Shown here one piece after another: positions 16,286 to 24,884 of a stretch of 64,000 bases of DNA (position 1 is its first letter; each line of letters starts with the position of its first letter). The stretch covers positions 806,001 through 870,000 of the forward strand of contig NZ_CP010897.2 of NCBI RefSeq assembly GCF_000934605.2. Reading direction: 5' to 3'. The notes under the pieces were generated by a model. That model searched no databases. It saw nothing but the letters and a program-made list of their open reading frames with translations, and had not been told where the DNA came from. The DNA comes from Pandoraea vervacti. Lineage in GTDB: Bacteria; Pseudomonadota; Gammaproteobacteria; Burkholderiales; Burkholderiaceae. The position numbers and the translations under genes were made by a program.

Positions 16286-16990
16286 ACCCACGCCGACACC
16301 GACGATCAAGGGATCGATGTGCAGGGTTCCGAGATCCGTGCCGGCCAGCGAGGTATCCGTCTTCATCCAGATTTTCTTGATGTCGACGTTGAAGAACAGA
16401 GTTTTCGTCATCTGAATGTCCACGCCTGCTTGCAGTGCCGGACCGACGCTGTGGTTCTTGATCTCGATGGGCGTGCCGCCTGCGTTGAGATTGCTGTTCC
16501 AGAACCGGGTGTAGTTGATACCCGCACCCACGTACGGACGGATTTTGCCTGCGTGGTTGAAGTGGTATTGCAACAGTAACGTGGGCGGCAGCACGTTCAC
16601 GCCGCCCAGATGCCCGAGGCGGGAGGTCAGTTGATGACGCGACATCCCGAGAATCAGCTCGACGCCCACGTTGTCCAGAATCATGTACGTGAAATCGAGC
16701 TCGGGAACGATGGCGTTGTTGACCGTGACACCGAGCGTGGGCAACACATTACCGCTCGCATGAGAGTCCGGCATGATGCCGATGGCACGTACGCGCGCCA
16801 GGATGTCCCCGGCGTAGATGCCCTGTGAGCTGTCCTTGATGAAGCCGAAGGTCCTGGCTGTCTGAGGCGTGTCGGACGCCGCGTTGTCGGACATTTGCGA
16901 GGCGTTTTGTGCGTTGGCGGATGCGCTGCACAAGGCGGCGCCGGTAATCAATGCGGCTGCGATGGCCGCGGCGCCGAAGGCGGGCTTCAT
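16274..16990 (-). CDS. ompW: OmpW-family outer-membrane protein
   Basis: A 238-residue eight-stranded porin-like protein. A signal peptide (MKPAFGAAAIAAALITGA..SANA, cleavage near residue 27) precedes the mature chain. The family blocks are DILARVRAIGIMPD, ELILGMSRHQL, PPTLLLQYHFN, KIRPYVGAGINYTRFW and KKIWMKTDTSLAGT, ending in GMKF. OmpW forms a hydrophobic channel for small non-polar solutes and is oxygen-regulated in enterobacteria. An Anr/FNR-like box lies about 68 bases upstream of the start, consistent with that. The 3' end is tandemly duplicated. Confidence 0.93.
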   Translation of the reverse strand: MKPAFGAAAIAAALITGAALCSASANAQNASQMSDNAASDTPQTARTFGFIKDSSQGIYAGDILARVRAIGIMPDSHASGNVLPTLGVTVNNAIVPELDFTYMILDNVGVELILGMSRHQLTSRLGHLGGVNVLPPTLLLQYHFNHAGKIRPYVGAGINYTRFWNSNLNAGGTPIEIKNHSVGPALQAGVDIQMTKTLFFNVDIKKIWMKTDTSLAGTDLGTLHIDPLIVGVGVGMKF

Positions 16991-17051
16991 GATGTTTTCC
17001 AAAGTCGTGAATGAGCACGTCCGATGGTAGAAGCAGGTCGCAGCAGCGCAT

Positions 17052-17065
17052 TTGATGCGCGTCAA
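17052..17065. promoter_or_regulatory. Anr/FNR-like box upstream of ompW
   Basis: TTGATGCGCGTCAA matches the dimeric consensus TTGAT-N4-ATCAA at nine of ten fixed positions. Its centre is about 68 bases upstream of the ompW start codon. It implies oxygen-responsive control of ompW. Confidence 0.65.
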
Positions 17066-17128
17066 GCGCGAGAGATCGTGCGCGGTGCCTGCGACAAACT
17101 GTCGCGAACCCACATGCGGCGGCGTGTC

Positions 17129-17176
17129 GAGGTGAGAAGGTGGGAAGGTGGGAAGGTGGGAAGGTGAGAAGGTGAG
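17129..17176. repeat. 8-bp tandem repeat, six copies
   Basis: Units of AAGGTGGG or AAGGTGAG, with one edge variant GAGGTGAG. It lies in the ompW/penicillin-binding protein intergenic space, about 150 bases from the latter's start, and has the same unit length as the array at 12903 but a different sequence. Confidence 0.85.
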
Positions 17177-17325
17177 AAATGCGTGACGCGCTTTTCTATC
17201 GCCGAGCGGTGGACGGCGTCGACAGTCGACGGGACTTCGTCGGCCGGGGGCGGTCACCGCCTGACATCGATCGTGACGCCTCCCGGTTTTGGTAGGATGC
17301 GGACTTTGCCACGCTGTCCCTCATC

Positions 17326-19926
17326 GTGAAGCGCCCGATTTCGTCGCTATTTTCGTCGCTGTTTTCCTCGCTGTTGCATGCCACCGCGCAGGCGGGCCGG
17401 CATGGCCTGCGTCTGTTGCAACGGCTGCGGCCCTACGCCATGCGAGTCTGGTATCACCTGCGCCATCCCACGCGCCGCGGGATATTGATCGCCATTGCCG
17501 CGCTCCCGTGTCTGCTTGTCGCCTACACGCTCGTGCTGATTCCGTTCACGCCGGGCATTCGCGATATCCGGCGTGCGAAAGTCGATCAACCTGCGCAAGT
17601 GCTGTCTGTCGACGGCAAACTGCTCGCGGAGTTCCGGCCGTCCAATCGCGAATGGGTCTCGCTCAAGGATGTGTCGCCGAACGTCGTCAAGGCGCTGGTG
17701 TCGACGGAAGACCACCGCTTTTACGAGCATCACGGCATCGACCTGAAGCGTACGGCAGGCGCGGCACTGCGGACGTTCTCGGGCGACCGCCAGGGCGGCT
17801 CGACCATTACCCAACAGCTTGCGCGCAATCTGTATCCCGACGATATCGGTCGTGCGCCCACGCTCACCCGCAAGCTAAAGGAAGCCATCACGGCGCTCAA
17901 GATCGAGGCGCTCTATACCAAGGCCGAGATTCTCGAGACGTATCTGAACACCGTGCCGTTTCTCTATAACGCCTACGGCATCGAAATGGCGGCGCGCACA
18001 TATTTCGACAAGTCTGCGGACCAGTTGGACGTCGTCGAAGCCGCGACGCTCGTGGGCATGCTCAAGGGAAATAGCTACTACAACCCGGTGATCAATCCTG
18101 AGCGTGCGCTGCAACGTCGCAATACCGTGCTCGCGCAGATGGTCAAGTTCGGCGACCTCGATGCGTCGAAGCTCGCGGCGTTGCAAAAGCGTCCGCTGCG
18201 CATCGATTTCGAGCGGCAGACGGAGGCGCCGGGGCCCGCGCCGCACTTCGCGCAGCAATTGCGCAAATGGCTCATCGGCTGGGCGGATCGCAACGGCTAC
18301 AACATTTATTCCGATGGTCTGGTGGTGCACACCACCATCGACTCGCGTTTGCAGACGATGGCAACGCAGGCGCTCACGCGTCAGGCGAACCAACTGCAAG
18401 GCATTGCCGACGCCAACTGGTCGGCGCGCGGCGGCTGGCGCGACAGCACGGCGCTGGTGCAGGCTTTCGTGCGCGAATCGGCCGAATACCGCAGCGCGAT
18501 TGCGGGCGGGGAAGCACCGGAAGCCGCCATGAAGCGCCTGTTGGCGGACAAGGCATTCATGCAAAATCTGCGGGCGACGAAGACGCGCCTTCAGGCCGGT
18601 TTTTTCGCCATCGATCCGCGAACGGGCGAGATTCGCGCGTGGGTCGGCAGTCGCGACTTCACGACGGATCCGTTCGATCATGTGCAGCAGGCGCGTCGTC
18701 AGCCCGGTTCGACGTTCAAGCCTTTCGTCTACGGTGCCGCGTTCATCAAGGGACGTAAGCCCGACGACACGATCATCGATCAGCCGGTCGAAATTCCGCT
18801 CGCGGGCGGCGAGATCTGGCGCCCCAGCGACGATACGCCGCCCACCAACAAGCCAATGAAGCTGAGCGACGCGCTGGCCCAGTCGCGCAATACCGTGACG
18901 GCGCAGTTGATGCAGGACGTGGGGCCGTCGCGCGTTGTCGGGCTCGCGCGCGCCATGGGCGTGCGTGAGAGCAAGCTGGACGCGGTGCCATCGTTGGCAT
19001 TGGGTACGAGCCCCGTCTCGCTCAAAGAGATGGTCGCGGCGTACGGCACGATTGCAGACGGGGGCGAGTATCGCGAGCCGACGATGGTCACGCAAATCAC
19101 CAATGGCGACGGCGAAGTGCTGGCGACATTCTCGCCCGCGCGTGCCGAGCGCGCGCTCTCGGAGAGCGACGATTACACGCTGCTCGATACGATGCGCGGT
19201 GTCATCAATCGGGGTACGGGCAATGCGATTCGTACCCGTTTCGGGATTCGCGCCGACGTCGCCGGCAAGACCGGCACTACGCAAAACAACACCGACGGGT
19301 GGTTCATTCTGATGCAGCCACACTTGGTGGCGGGGGCCTGGGTGGGTTTCAACGACAGTCGCATCACGCTGCGCAGCGATTATTGGGGGCAGGGCGCGCA
19401 CAGCGCGTTGCCGATCGTCGGCGACGTGTTCTCGCGTGCATTGCGCGCCAAGGTCATCGACGGGAACGTCAGGTTCGAGGCGCCGGACGATCACCGCTGG
19501 TATCGCGATCTATGGACGCGCGCATCGGATTGGGTGACGGGTCTGTTCACGAAGCAGCCTGACGCGCCGAAGCCGAAGGCACCCGCGAAACGTCCGGCAA
19601 CGCCCGCGCCGGCGTCCTCCACCGTGCCTACGCCTGGTGCGGCGAGCGAGAGCGAGCCGTCGCCGCTGCCGGTGCCGATCGCCTCGGCGGTGCTGGCGCA
19701 GCCTGACTATTCACCGGGGGCCAGCGCCCCCGCGCCGCATGGCGCCACGATTCCGGGGGTGCCCGGTGAGTGGAACGGGCCGGGTGGTGCGCCGTCCGGT
19801 GCCGCAGCACCTGCGCCTGCCGCCGGTAACGTCATGCCCTCGCCACTGACGCCGCCGGTCTTGCCACAGAATCCGGCGCCAGTTCCGGCACCAATTCCGG
19901 CGCCTGCCCCCGCTTCGGCGCAATAG
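17326..19926 (+). CDS. Class A penicillin-binding protein (bifunctional PBP1A family)
   Basis: An 866-residue bifunctional peptidoglycan synthase. One membrane anchor (about 51-73) is followed by the GT51 glycosyltransferase domain: catalytic E128 in ALVSTEDHRFYEHHG, then RQGGSTITQQLARNLY and KAEILETYLNTVPF. The transpeptidase domain has all three motifs: S462xxK465 (GSTFKPF), S520RN, and K648TGT (AGKTGTTQNNTDGWF). The last 130 residues are a proline/alanine-rich low-complexity tail, longer than usual. The start is GTG at 17326; no ATG precedes the anchor in frame. It is monocistronic and not in the usual mrcA neighbourhood, so it may be an accessory PBP1A paralogue. Confidence 0.93.
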   Translation: MKRPISSLFSSLFSSLLHATAQAGRHGLRLLQRLRPYAMRVWYHLRHPTRRGILIAIAALPCLLVAYTLVLIPFTPGIRDIRRAKVDQPAQVLSVDGKLLAEFRPSNREWVSLKDVSPNVVKALVSTEDHRFYEHHGIDLKRTAGAALRTFSGDRQGGSTITQQLARNLYPDDIGRAPTLTRKLKEAITALKIEALYTKAEILETYLNTVPFLYNAYGIEMAARTYFDKSADQLDVVEAATLVGMLKGNSYYNPVINPERALQRRNTVLAQMVKFGDLDASKLAALQKRPLRIDFERQTEAPGPAPHFAQQLRKWLIGWADRNGYNIYSDGLVVHTTIDSRLQTMATQALTRQANQLQGIADANWSARGGWRDSTALVQAFVRESAEYRSAIAGGEAPEAAMKRLLADKAFMQNLRATKTRLQAGFFAIDPRTGEIRAWVGSRDFTTDPFDHVQQARRQPGSTFKPFVYGAAFIKGRKPDDTIIDQPVEIPLAGGEIWRPSDDTPPTNKPMKLSDALAQSRNTVTAQLMQDVGPSRVVGLARAMGVRESKLDAVPSLALGTSPVSLKEMVAAYGTIADGGEYREPTMVTQITNGDGEVLATFSPARAERALSESDDYTLLDTMRGVINRGTGNAIRTRFGIRADVAGKTGTTQNNTDGWFILMQPHLVAGAWVGFNDSRITLRSDYWGQGAHSALPIVGDVFSRALRAKVIDGNVRFEAPDDHRWYRDLWTRASDWVTGLFTKQPDAPKPKAPAKRPATPAPASSTVPTPGAASESEPSPLPVPIASAVLAQPDYSPGASAPAPHGATIPGVPGEWNGPGGAPSGAAAPAPAAGNVMPSPLTPPVLPQNPAPVPAPIPAPAPASAQ

Positions 19927-20173
19927 TGGCGCAGCAGTGGGGGGCAGTCGTTGGTGCAATCGTGGGAGCGCCGTGGGTGAAGTCATTGGCGCGGTCAGGG
20001 GATATCCGGTCGCATTCCGATGCGCGGCTGCCGTAAAAAACGCTTGACCTAAAGTCCACTTGAATTGGCAAACTGGTCGGCATGCGCGTTGCCGTACGCA
20101 CCGACCGACATCATGGGGATCGACCGATGTGAGTTCGGCGCGCACTTCCCTTTACTTGATACGAGGTTTGCCG

Positions 20174-21037
20174 ATGACCGAAATCGCCAATCAGGACCAG
20201 TCCGCGCTATGGAACGGACGCTCGGGCGCCGCATGGGTGGACAATCGGGCGGTGCTCGACCAGATGTTCGTGCCGCTCGCCACGTTTCTGACCGACCGTG
20301 CCCGCGATGTCGCACAAGGCGCGCCCTCCGGCCGTTTGCTCGACGTGGGGTGTGGCACGGGCGGCGCGACGCTGGCATTGTCTGACGCGCTCGGTGGACA
20401 CTGGGCGCTCACGGGGGCCGACATCTCCGCGCCGATGATTGCCGAAGCTCGTATGCGCGCGGCGCACGCTCGACGGGCGGTCGAATTTGTCTGCGCAGAC
20501 GTGCAAACTCACGCGTTCGCCGGTGAACCGTTCGATCTCATCGTCTCGCGTCTCGGCGTGATGTTCTTCGACGATCCGGTGACCGCTTTCGCCAACTTGC
20601 GCCGTGCGGCGCGACCGGGTGCGCGGTTGCACATGCTCGCGTGGCGTGGACCGTCGGAGAATCCGTTCATGACGGTAGCAGAGCGTGCGGCCCAGCCGTT
20701 ACTTCCCGATCTTGCACGGCGGGTGCCCGGTGCCCCGGGCCAGTTCGGCTTTGCCGATCGCGCGCGTGTCGAAGCCATTCTGACGTCGAGTGGGTGGACC
20801 GACGTGTCGCTGACGCCTGTGCAATTCGACTGCACATTCGCGCTGGCCGACTTGCGTGAGTACACCACACGCCTTGGCCCGGTAGGGCTGGCTTTGGCGC
20901 AACGCACGCCGGCGCAGCGAGCGAGCATTGCCGACGCGCTCGTCGAGGCTTACGGCCCCTTCATCAAAGACGACGAAGTGCGCTTCACGGCAGCGTGCTG
21001 GCACCTCTCGGCGCGTGCCCCCGCGTTGCCCGCGTGA
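20174..21037 (+). CDS. Class I SAM-dependent methyltransferase
   Basis: A 287-residue Rossmann-fold methyltransferase. Motif I is LLDVGCGTGG (55-64), followed by the acidic GADISAPMI loop, the FVCADVQTHAF segment and FDLIVSRLGVMFFDDP. It resembles UbiE/COQ5-like enzymes of unknown acceptor. The ATG at 20174 is chosen because the conserved opening (DQSALWNGRSGAAWVDN) follows at once. No operon partners, so no substrate can be inferred. Confidence 0.88.
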   Translation: MTEIANQDQSALWNGRSGAAWVDNRAVLDQMFVPLATFLTDRARDVAQGAPSGRLLDVGCGTGGATLALSDALGGHWALTGADISAPMIAEARMRAAHARRAVEFVCADVQTHAFAGEPFDLIVSRLGVMFFDDPVTAFANLRRAARPGARLHMLAWRGPSENPFMTVAERAAQPLLPDLARRVPGAPGQFGFADRARVEAILTSSGWTDVSLTPVQFDCTFALADLREYTTRLGPVGLALAQRTPAQRASIADALVEAYGPFIKDDEVRFTAACWHLSARAPALPA

Positions 21038-21146
21038 TGTTCAACGCAACGTTCGCGCATCGCCGTCACGACGGCGTGCGGCGGCAGTGTCGCCGCGGCG
21101 CCTGGCGTGCTCGTTGTGTACGCTGTGTTTGCTGCATTTGATATGT

Positions 21147-21178
21147 CCCGCCGGAGCGTCGGTCCGACATCCGGCGGG
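21147..21178. terminator. Large composite hairpin between convergent genes
   Basis: CCCGCCGGA (21147-21155) pairs with TCCGGCGGG (21170-21178), and inside it GTCGG pairs with CCGAC around one base. It lies between the methyltransferase and the convergent GST gene. A smaller palindrome (CGCCGTC/GACGGCG, 21061-21076) precedes it. There is no T-run, so factor-dependent termination, RNA stabilisation or a REP-like element are all possible. Confidence 0.5.
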
Positions 21179-21270
21179 GATGAGCGCCTCGGGCAACGTC
21201 GCGACCTCGGATCGGCGCATCGGCAGGCGGTGCGCCAGCCCCGTTTTCGCGATGCCGCGAAGGCGTCCCG

Positions 21271-21990
21271 TCAGGCCGGACGTTTCGGAATGTCCAGCCC
21301 GCGAATCACTGCGGGGCGCGCGACGAACGCGGCGAGCGCGCGCTGCACATGCTTGAACTGATCGAAGCCGACCAGGTCCCCGGCCTCATAAAAGCCGACG
21401 AGATTGCGAATCCACGGGAACGTGGCGATATCTGCAATGGTGTACGCATCGCCCATGATCCATTGACGATCGGCCAGATGCGCGTCGAGCACGCCAAGCA
21501 GCCGCCTGGATTCCGCGACATAGCGCTCGCGCGGACGCTTGTCTTCGTACTCCTTGCCGGCGAACTTGTGGAAGAAGCCGAGCTGCCCGAACATCGGGCC
21601 GACGCCGCCCATCTGGAACATCACCCATTGCAGAGTTTCGTAGCGCGCCGCCGGGTCGAGGGGCAGCAGCTTGCCGGTCTTCTCGGCGAGATACCAGAGG
21701 ATCGCGCCTGATTCGAACAACGGCAACGGCTTGCCGCCGGGGCCGTTCGGATCGAGGATCGCGGGAATCTTGTTGTTCGGATTCAGCGACAGAAATTCGG
21801 GCGAGAACTGGTCGTCGGTCTGGAAGCTGACGAGGTGAACTTCGTAGGGCAGCCCGATCTCTTCGAGCATGATCGATACCTTCACGCCGTTGGGCGTGGG
21901 CAGCGAATACAGTTGCAGACGTTCCGGATGCGCAGCGGGCCACTTGCGTGTGATCGGGAACTGGGACAAATCGACGGACGGAGCAGGCAT
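21271..21990 (-). CDS. Glutathione S-transferase family protein, YfcG/nu-class-like
   Basis: A 239-residue cytosolic GST. The N-terminal thioredoxin-like domain has LYSLPTPNGVKVSIMLEE with the TPNG of nu-class enzymes (32-35), the cis-proline segment NNKIPAI and the Glu-Ser glutathione-binding pair in FESGAILWYL. The helical C-terminal domain includes the GDAYTIADIATFPW N-capping box. YfcG-type enzymes bind glutathione disulfide and act as disulfide-bond reductases. The start at 21990 fits family length. It is monocistronic, with an 18-bp palindrome in its leader. Confidence 0.92.
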   Translation of the reverse strand: MPAPSVDLSQFPITRKWPAAHPERLQLYSLPTPNGVKVSIMLEEIGLPYEVHLVSFQTDDQFSPEFLSLNPNNKIPAILDPNGPGGKPLPLFESGAILWYLAEKTGKLLPLDPAARYETLQWVMFQMGGVGPMFGQLGFFHKFAGKEYEDKRPRERYVAESRRLLGVLDAHLADRQWIMGDAYTIADIATFPWIRNLVGFYEAGDLVGFDQFKHVQRALAAFVARPAVIRGLDIPKRPA

Positions 21991-22014
21991 GGGGATCGAC
22001 GCATGGGTGGTTGA

Positions 22015-22032
22015 GCGGCGCTCGAGCGCCGC
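22015..22032. promoter_or_regulatory. 18-bp perfect palindrome upstream of the GST gene
   Basis: GCGGCGCTCGAGCGCCGC is its own reverse complement. It lies 25-42 bases upstream of the GST start, probably inside its leader, as operator or hairpin. Confidence 0.4.
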
Positions 22033-22114
22033 GGGACGCCCAATATAACGCCAAGTGCGCCCACGTGCTGGCGAACACATCGACAGTCCCGGCCTTTCGC
22101 GCGCTCGCAAACGA

Positions 22115-22132
22115 CGCCTGAAATGTCAGGCG
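22115..22132. promoter_or_regulatory. Hairpin in the GST/chloroperoxidase intergenic region
   Basis: CGCCTGA and TCAGGCG form a 7-bp stem around AATG. Function unknown; no T-run is adjacent. Confidence 0.3.
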
Positions 22133-22370
22133 CCCTTTCATGACAGGCATGGGGCAGGTTTCATGAATGTCGCTCACGCGCCCGTCAAAAAAACTCACCT
22201 TGCAACCGCGCTCATCGACGCCTTAAATTGAAAGCCTTCGTTCGCGTCGGCAGGTCCCGGCGCACGAAGTCTCCTCACGCCGGGCGGCGCGTAATTTTTT
22301 ATTCCGCCGCGCCGTCTGTTGTGTTGTGACGTGGCATCCCGCCTGCCGTCACGTCGTAAGCGACGCCCAG

Positions 22371-22410
22371 CGGTCACGAGCGGTCACGAGCGATCACGAG
22401 CGATCACGAG
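22371..22410. repeat. 10-bp tandem repeat, four copies
   Basis: CGGTCACGAG twice followed by CGATCACGAG twice, about 80 bases upstream of the chloroperoxidase-like gene. It may be a small expansion or a set of regulator sites. Confidence 0.8.
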
Positions 22411-22489
22411 CGACCGTCGGCGGCGCCATATTGCGACGCTCTCGCTACCGTTCTTAGGCCCCCATCGCGCACTGCGCAAGGATGACACC

Positions 22490-23317
22490 ATGAGCACGTT
22501 CAAGACGAAGGATGGCACCTCGATTTTCTACAAGGACTGGGGCAAGGGCCGCCCGGTCGTGTTTTCCCACGGTTGGCCGCTGTGCGCCGACGCCTGGGAC
22601 GCACAAATGCTGTTCCTGGTGCAGCACGGTTTCCGTGTCGTGGCCCATGATCGCCGTGGCCATGGCCGCTCGGACCAGCCGGGCGCCGGCAACGATATGG
22701 ATACGTACGCCGACGATCTCGCAGCCCTCGTCGAGCATCTCGATCTGAAGGACGCTACGTTTGTGGGGCATTCGACCGGCGGCGGCGAAGTTGCGCACTA
22801 CCTCGGTCGCCATGGCACGTCGCGTGCCGCACAAGCCGTGCTCATCGGGGCGGTCCCGCCTGTCATGGTGAAGTCGGAGAAGAATCCGAACGGCCTGCCG
22901 ATGGCCGTGTTCGACGAAATCCGGGCGAATGTGGCAGCCAATCGTTCGCAGTTCTACCGGGATCTGGCCGTGCCGTTCTACGGCTACAACCGCCCCAGCG
23001 CCAAACAGTCGCAAGGGGTCATCGATGCGTTCTGGTTGCAGGGCATGTGGGGTTCGCACCTTGGGCAGTACCTGTGCGTGAAGGAGTTCTCCGAGGTCGA
23101 CTACACCGAGGATCTGAAGAAGATCGACGTGCCCGTGCTCGTGCTGCATGGCGACGACGATCAGATCGTGCCCATCGACGATTCCGGCAAGCTCACGGCA
23201 AAGATCGTCAAGAACGCCACACTGAAGGTCTATCCGGGCGGCTCACACGGCATGTGTACCGTGGAGGCGGACAAGGTGAACGCCGATTTGCTGGAGTTTC
23301 TGCGCAAGGCTTCGTAA
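22490..23317 (+). CDS. Alpha/beta hydrolase, non-heme chloroperoxidase type
   Basis: A 275-residue alpha/beta-hydrolase. The triad is S95 in GHSTGGGEVAHY, D224 in HGDDDQIVPID and H253 in GGSHGMC; the oxyanion region is FSHGWPLCADAWD. This is the signature of cofactor-free haloperoxidases (perhydrolases), whose physiological role is probably ester hydrolysis. No signal peptide is present. AAGGAT lies about seven bases before the ATG at 22490. It stands alone and is followed by a bidirectional terminator shared with tyrB. Confidence 0.92.
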   Translation: MSTFKTKDGTSIFYKDWGKGRPVVFSHGWPLCADAWDAQMLFLVQHGFRVVAHDRRGHGRSDQPGAGNDMDTYADDLAALVEHLDLKDATFVGHSTGGGEVAHYLGRHGTSRAAQAVLIGAVPPVMVKSEKNPNGLPMAVFDEIRANVAANRSQFYRDLAVPFYGYNRPSAKQSQGVIDAFWLQGMWGSHLGQYLCVKEFSEVDYTEDLKKIDVPVLVLHGDDDQIVPIDDSGKLTAKIVKNATLKVYPGGSHGMCTVEADKVNADLLEFLRKAS

Positions 23318-23333
23318 TTCGCCTGCGCGCATG

Positions 23334-23363
23334 AAAAAAGGGACGGCGGATGCCGTCCCTGTC
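23334..23363 (-). terminator. Bidirectional intrinsic terminator
   Basis: 8-bp stem GGGACGGC/GCCGTCCC around GGAT. On the reverse strand it is followed by TTTTTT, ideal for ending tyrB transcription; on the forward strand the tail is poorer (TGTCCCTTTT). It lies between the convergent chloroperoxidase and tyrB genes. Confidence 0.85.
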
Positions 23364-23404
23364 CCTTTTGCTGGTCTGCACATTCAGGCAGTACCGATGC
23401 CTGT

Positions 23405-24601
23405 TCAGCCCTGGAGCACCTTGGCGATGCTGTCGGCCACGACGGCGACGTTGCTTTCGTTCAGACCCGCCACGCACATACGGCCCGAGCGAATCAGATA
23501 GACGCCGTGCGCTTCGCGCAGCACGTCGACCTGCGCTGCCGTCAGGCCCGTGTACGTGAACATGCCGCGCTGTTCCAGATAGCGCGAGAGCATGTTGTCC
23601 GGCACGCGAGTGCGCAGACCTTCATGGATCGCGCCACGCATGCGGGTAATGCGCTGGCACATCGTCGTGAGTTCGTCTTCCCACGACTTGCGCAGCGCCG
23701 GCGTGCTGAGCACCTTGGCCACGATCTTCGCGCCATGCGTCGGCGGGTTGCTGTAGTTCGAGCGCACGGCGCTGGTGAGCTGGCCCAGCACGCGCTCGGC
23801 CGCTTCCGACGACTCGCAGATGACCGACAGGCCACCGCAACGCTCGCCATACAGCGAGAAGTTCTTCGAGAACGAGTTGGCGACGAACGCCGGCAGGCCC
23901 TGGCGTGCCAGTTCGCGGATCACGAAGGCGTCGGCGTCGATACCCGAGCCGAAACCCTGATAAGCCATGTCGACGAAAGGCAGCAGTTCGCGCTTCTTGA
24001 GCACTTCGATCAACTGCACCCACTGCGCATCGTTCAGATCGACACCGGTCGGGTTGTGGCAGCAGGCGTGCAGCAGCACGACGCTGCGTGCCGGCAACTT
24101 GTCGATGGCGTCGACCATCGCTTCGAATTGCAGGCCGCCCGTGGCTTCGTCGTAATACGGGTACGTATTCACGGTGAACCCGGCACGCTCGAAAATGAAG
24201 CGATGGTTGTCCCACGTCGGATCGCTCACCCACACCTGCGAACCGGGGAAGTAACGCTTGATGAAGTCCGCGCCGACCTTGAGTGCGCCCGAACCGCCGA
24301 GGGTCTGCACGGTGGCGATGCTGCCGTTCTTGCGTGCGGGAGCGTCTTCGCCGAACACGAGGCCCTGGACGGCGTCGCGATAGTTGGCGAAACCGGCCAT
24401 CGGCAGATACGGCTTCGGACCCACCTCGGCGAGCAGCAAGGCTTCGGCCTGGCGCACCGCGTCCATGACCGGCAACCGGCCAGCGTCGTCGTAATAGATG
24501 CCGATGCTCAGGTTGACCTTGTTGGTTCGCGGGTCCTTCGCGAAATTCTCGTTCAGCGAGAGGATCGGGTCACCGGGATAGGCATCGATATGTTCGAACA
24601 T
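23405..24601 (-). CDS. tyrB: Aromatic/aspartate aminotransferase
   Basis: A 398-residue class I PLP aminotransferase. The PLP lysine is K246 (NSFSKNFSLYGERCG), with N183 (HACCHNPTG) and D211/Y214 (PFVDMAYQGF) of the cofactor site. Family length and the opening MFEHIDAYPGDPI match the aspartate/tyrosine aminotransferase subgroup. It exchanges the amino group of tyrosine, phenylalanine or aspartate with 2-oxoglutarate. It follows hppD and aroP on the same strand, so its job here is probably tyrosine to 4-hydroxyphenylpyruvate, the HppD substrate. AGGA precedes the ATG. Confidence 0.92.
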   Translation of the reverse strand: MFEHIDAYPGDPILSLNENFAKDPRTNKVNLSIGIYYDDAGRLPVMDAVRQAEALLLAEVGPKPYLPMAGFANYRDAVQGLVFGEDAPARKNGSIATVQTLGGSGALKVGADFIKRYFPGSQVWVSDPTWDNHRFIFERAGFTVNTYPYYDEATGGLQFEAMVDAIDKLPARSVVLLHACCHNPTGVDLNDAQWVQLIEVLKKRELLPFVDMAYQGFGSGIDADAFVIRELARQGLPAFVANSFSKNFSLYGERCGGLSVICESSEAAERVLGQLTSAVRSNYSNPPTHGAKIVAKVLSTPALRKSWEDELTTMCQRITRMRGAIHEGLRTRVPDNMLSRYLEQRGMFTYTGLTAAQVDVLREAHGVYLIRSGRMCVAGLNESNVAVVADSIAKVLQG

Positions 24602-24845
24602 GGCAGTTCCTGAAAAACAAAAGAAAGTCGGTGGTGCATTGCCGTGGAATGTGGGGCCCGCCAGTGTGGGGCCGCATCGGTCGGACGTGCGCTCGGCGCA
24701 GTGAGCACACGAGCACGCCGGACACCGTTCGCGCGGACCGCCGCCGCAACGTCGTAAACGTCTGATGATACCGCTAGTGCGGCACTGCGGGGTGAACGCC
24801 GGGCGCAGAACGCCCGGCGCTTCGTGGGGTGACGCGTCACCCGCC

Positions 24846-24884
24846 GTCGATAGCTGTCGATAGCTGTCGATACGCGTCGTATCG
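24846..24884. repeat. 10-bp tandem repeat running into a hairpin after aroP
   Basis: GTCGATAGCT twice, then the variant GTCGATACGC. The last copy merges with a hairpin CGATACG/CGTATCG (24868-24884) that ends exactly at the aroP stop codon. It may serve as a weak terminator or an RNA-processing site between aroP and tyrB. Confidence 0.6.

Larger units (their letters stand above)
16991..17325. other. 335-bp intergenic region between ompW and the penicillin-binding protein
   Basis: Holds the divergent promoters for ompW and the penicillin-binding protein gene, an Anr/FNR-like box at 17052 and the 8-bp tandem repeat at 17129. No other gene is seen. Confidence 0.6.
21991..22489. other. 499-bp divergent intergenic region, palindromes and repeat, no gene seen
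   Basis: Lies between the GST and the chloroperoxidase-like gene. It holds an 18-bp perfect palindrome at 22015, a 7-bp-stem hairpin at 22115, an AT-rich tract at 22292-22300 that may be part of a promoter, and a 10-bp repeat at 22371. No small gene is convincing. Confidence 0.5.

Noticed and set aside
17875..19494. A 539-codon frame antisense to the penicillin-binding protein gene
   Set aside because: Shadow of a clearly real gene; composition is low-complexity Arg/His/Glu with no domain.
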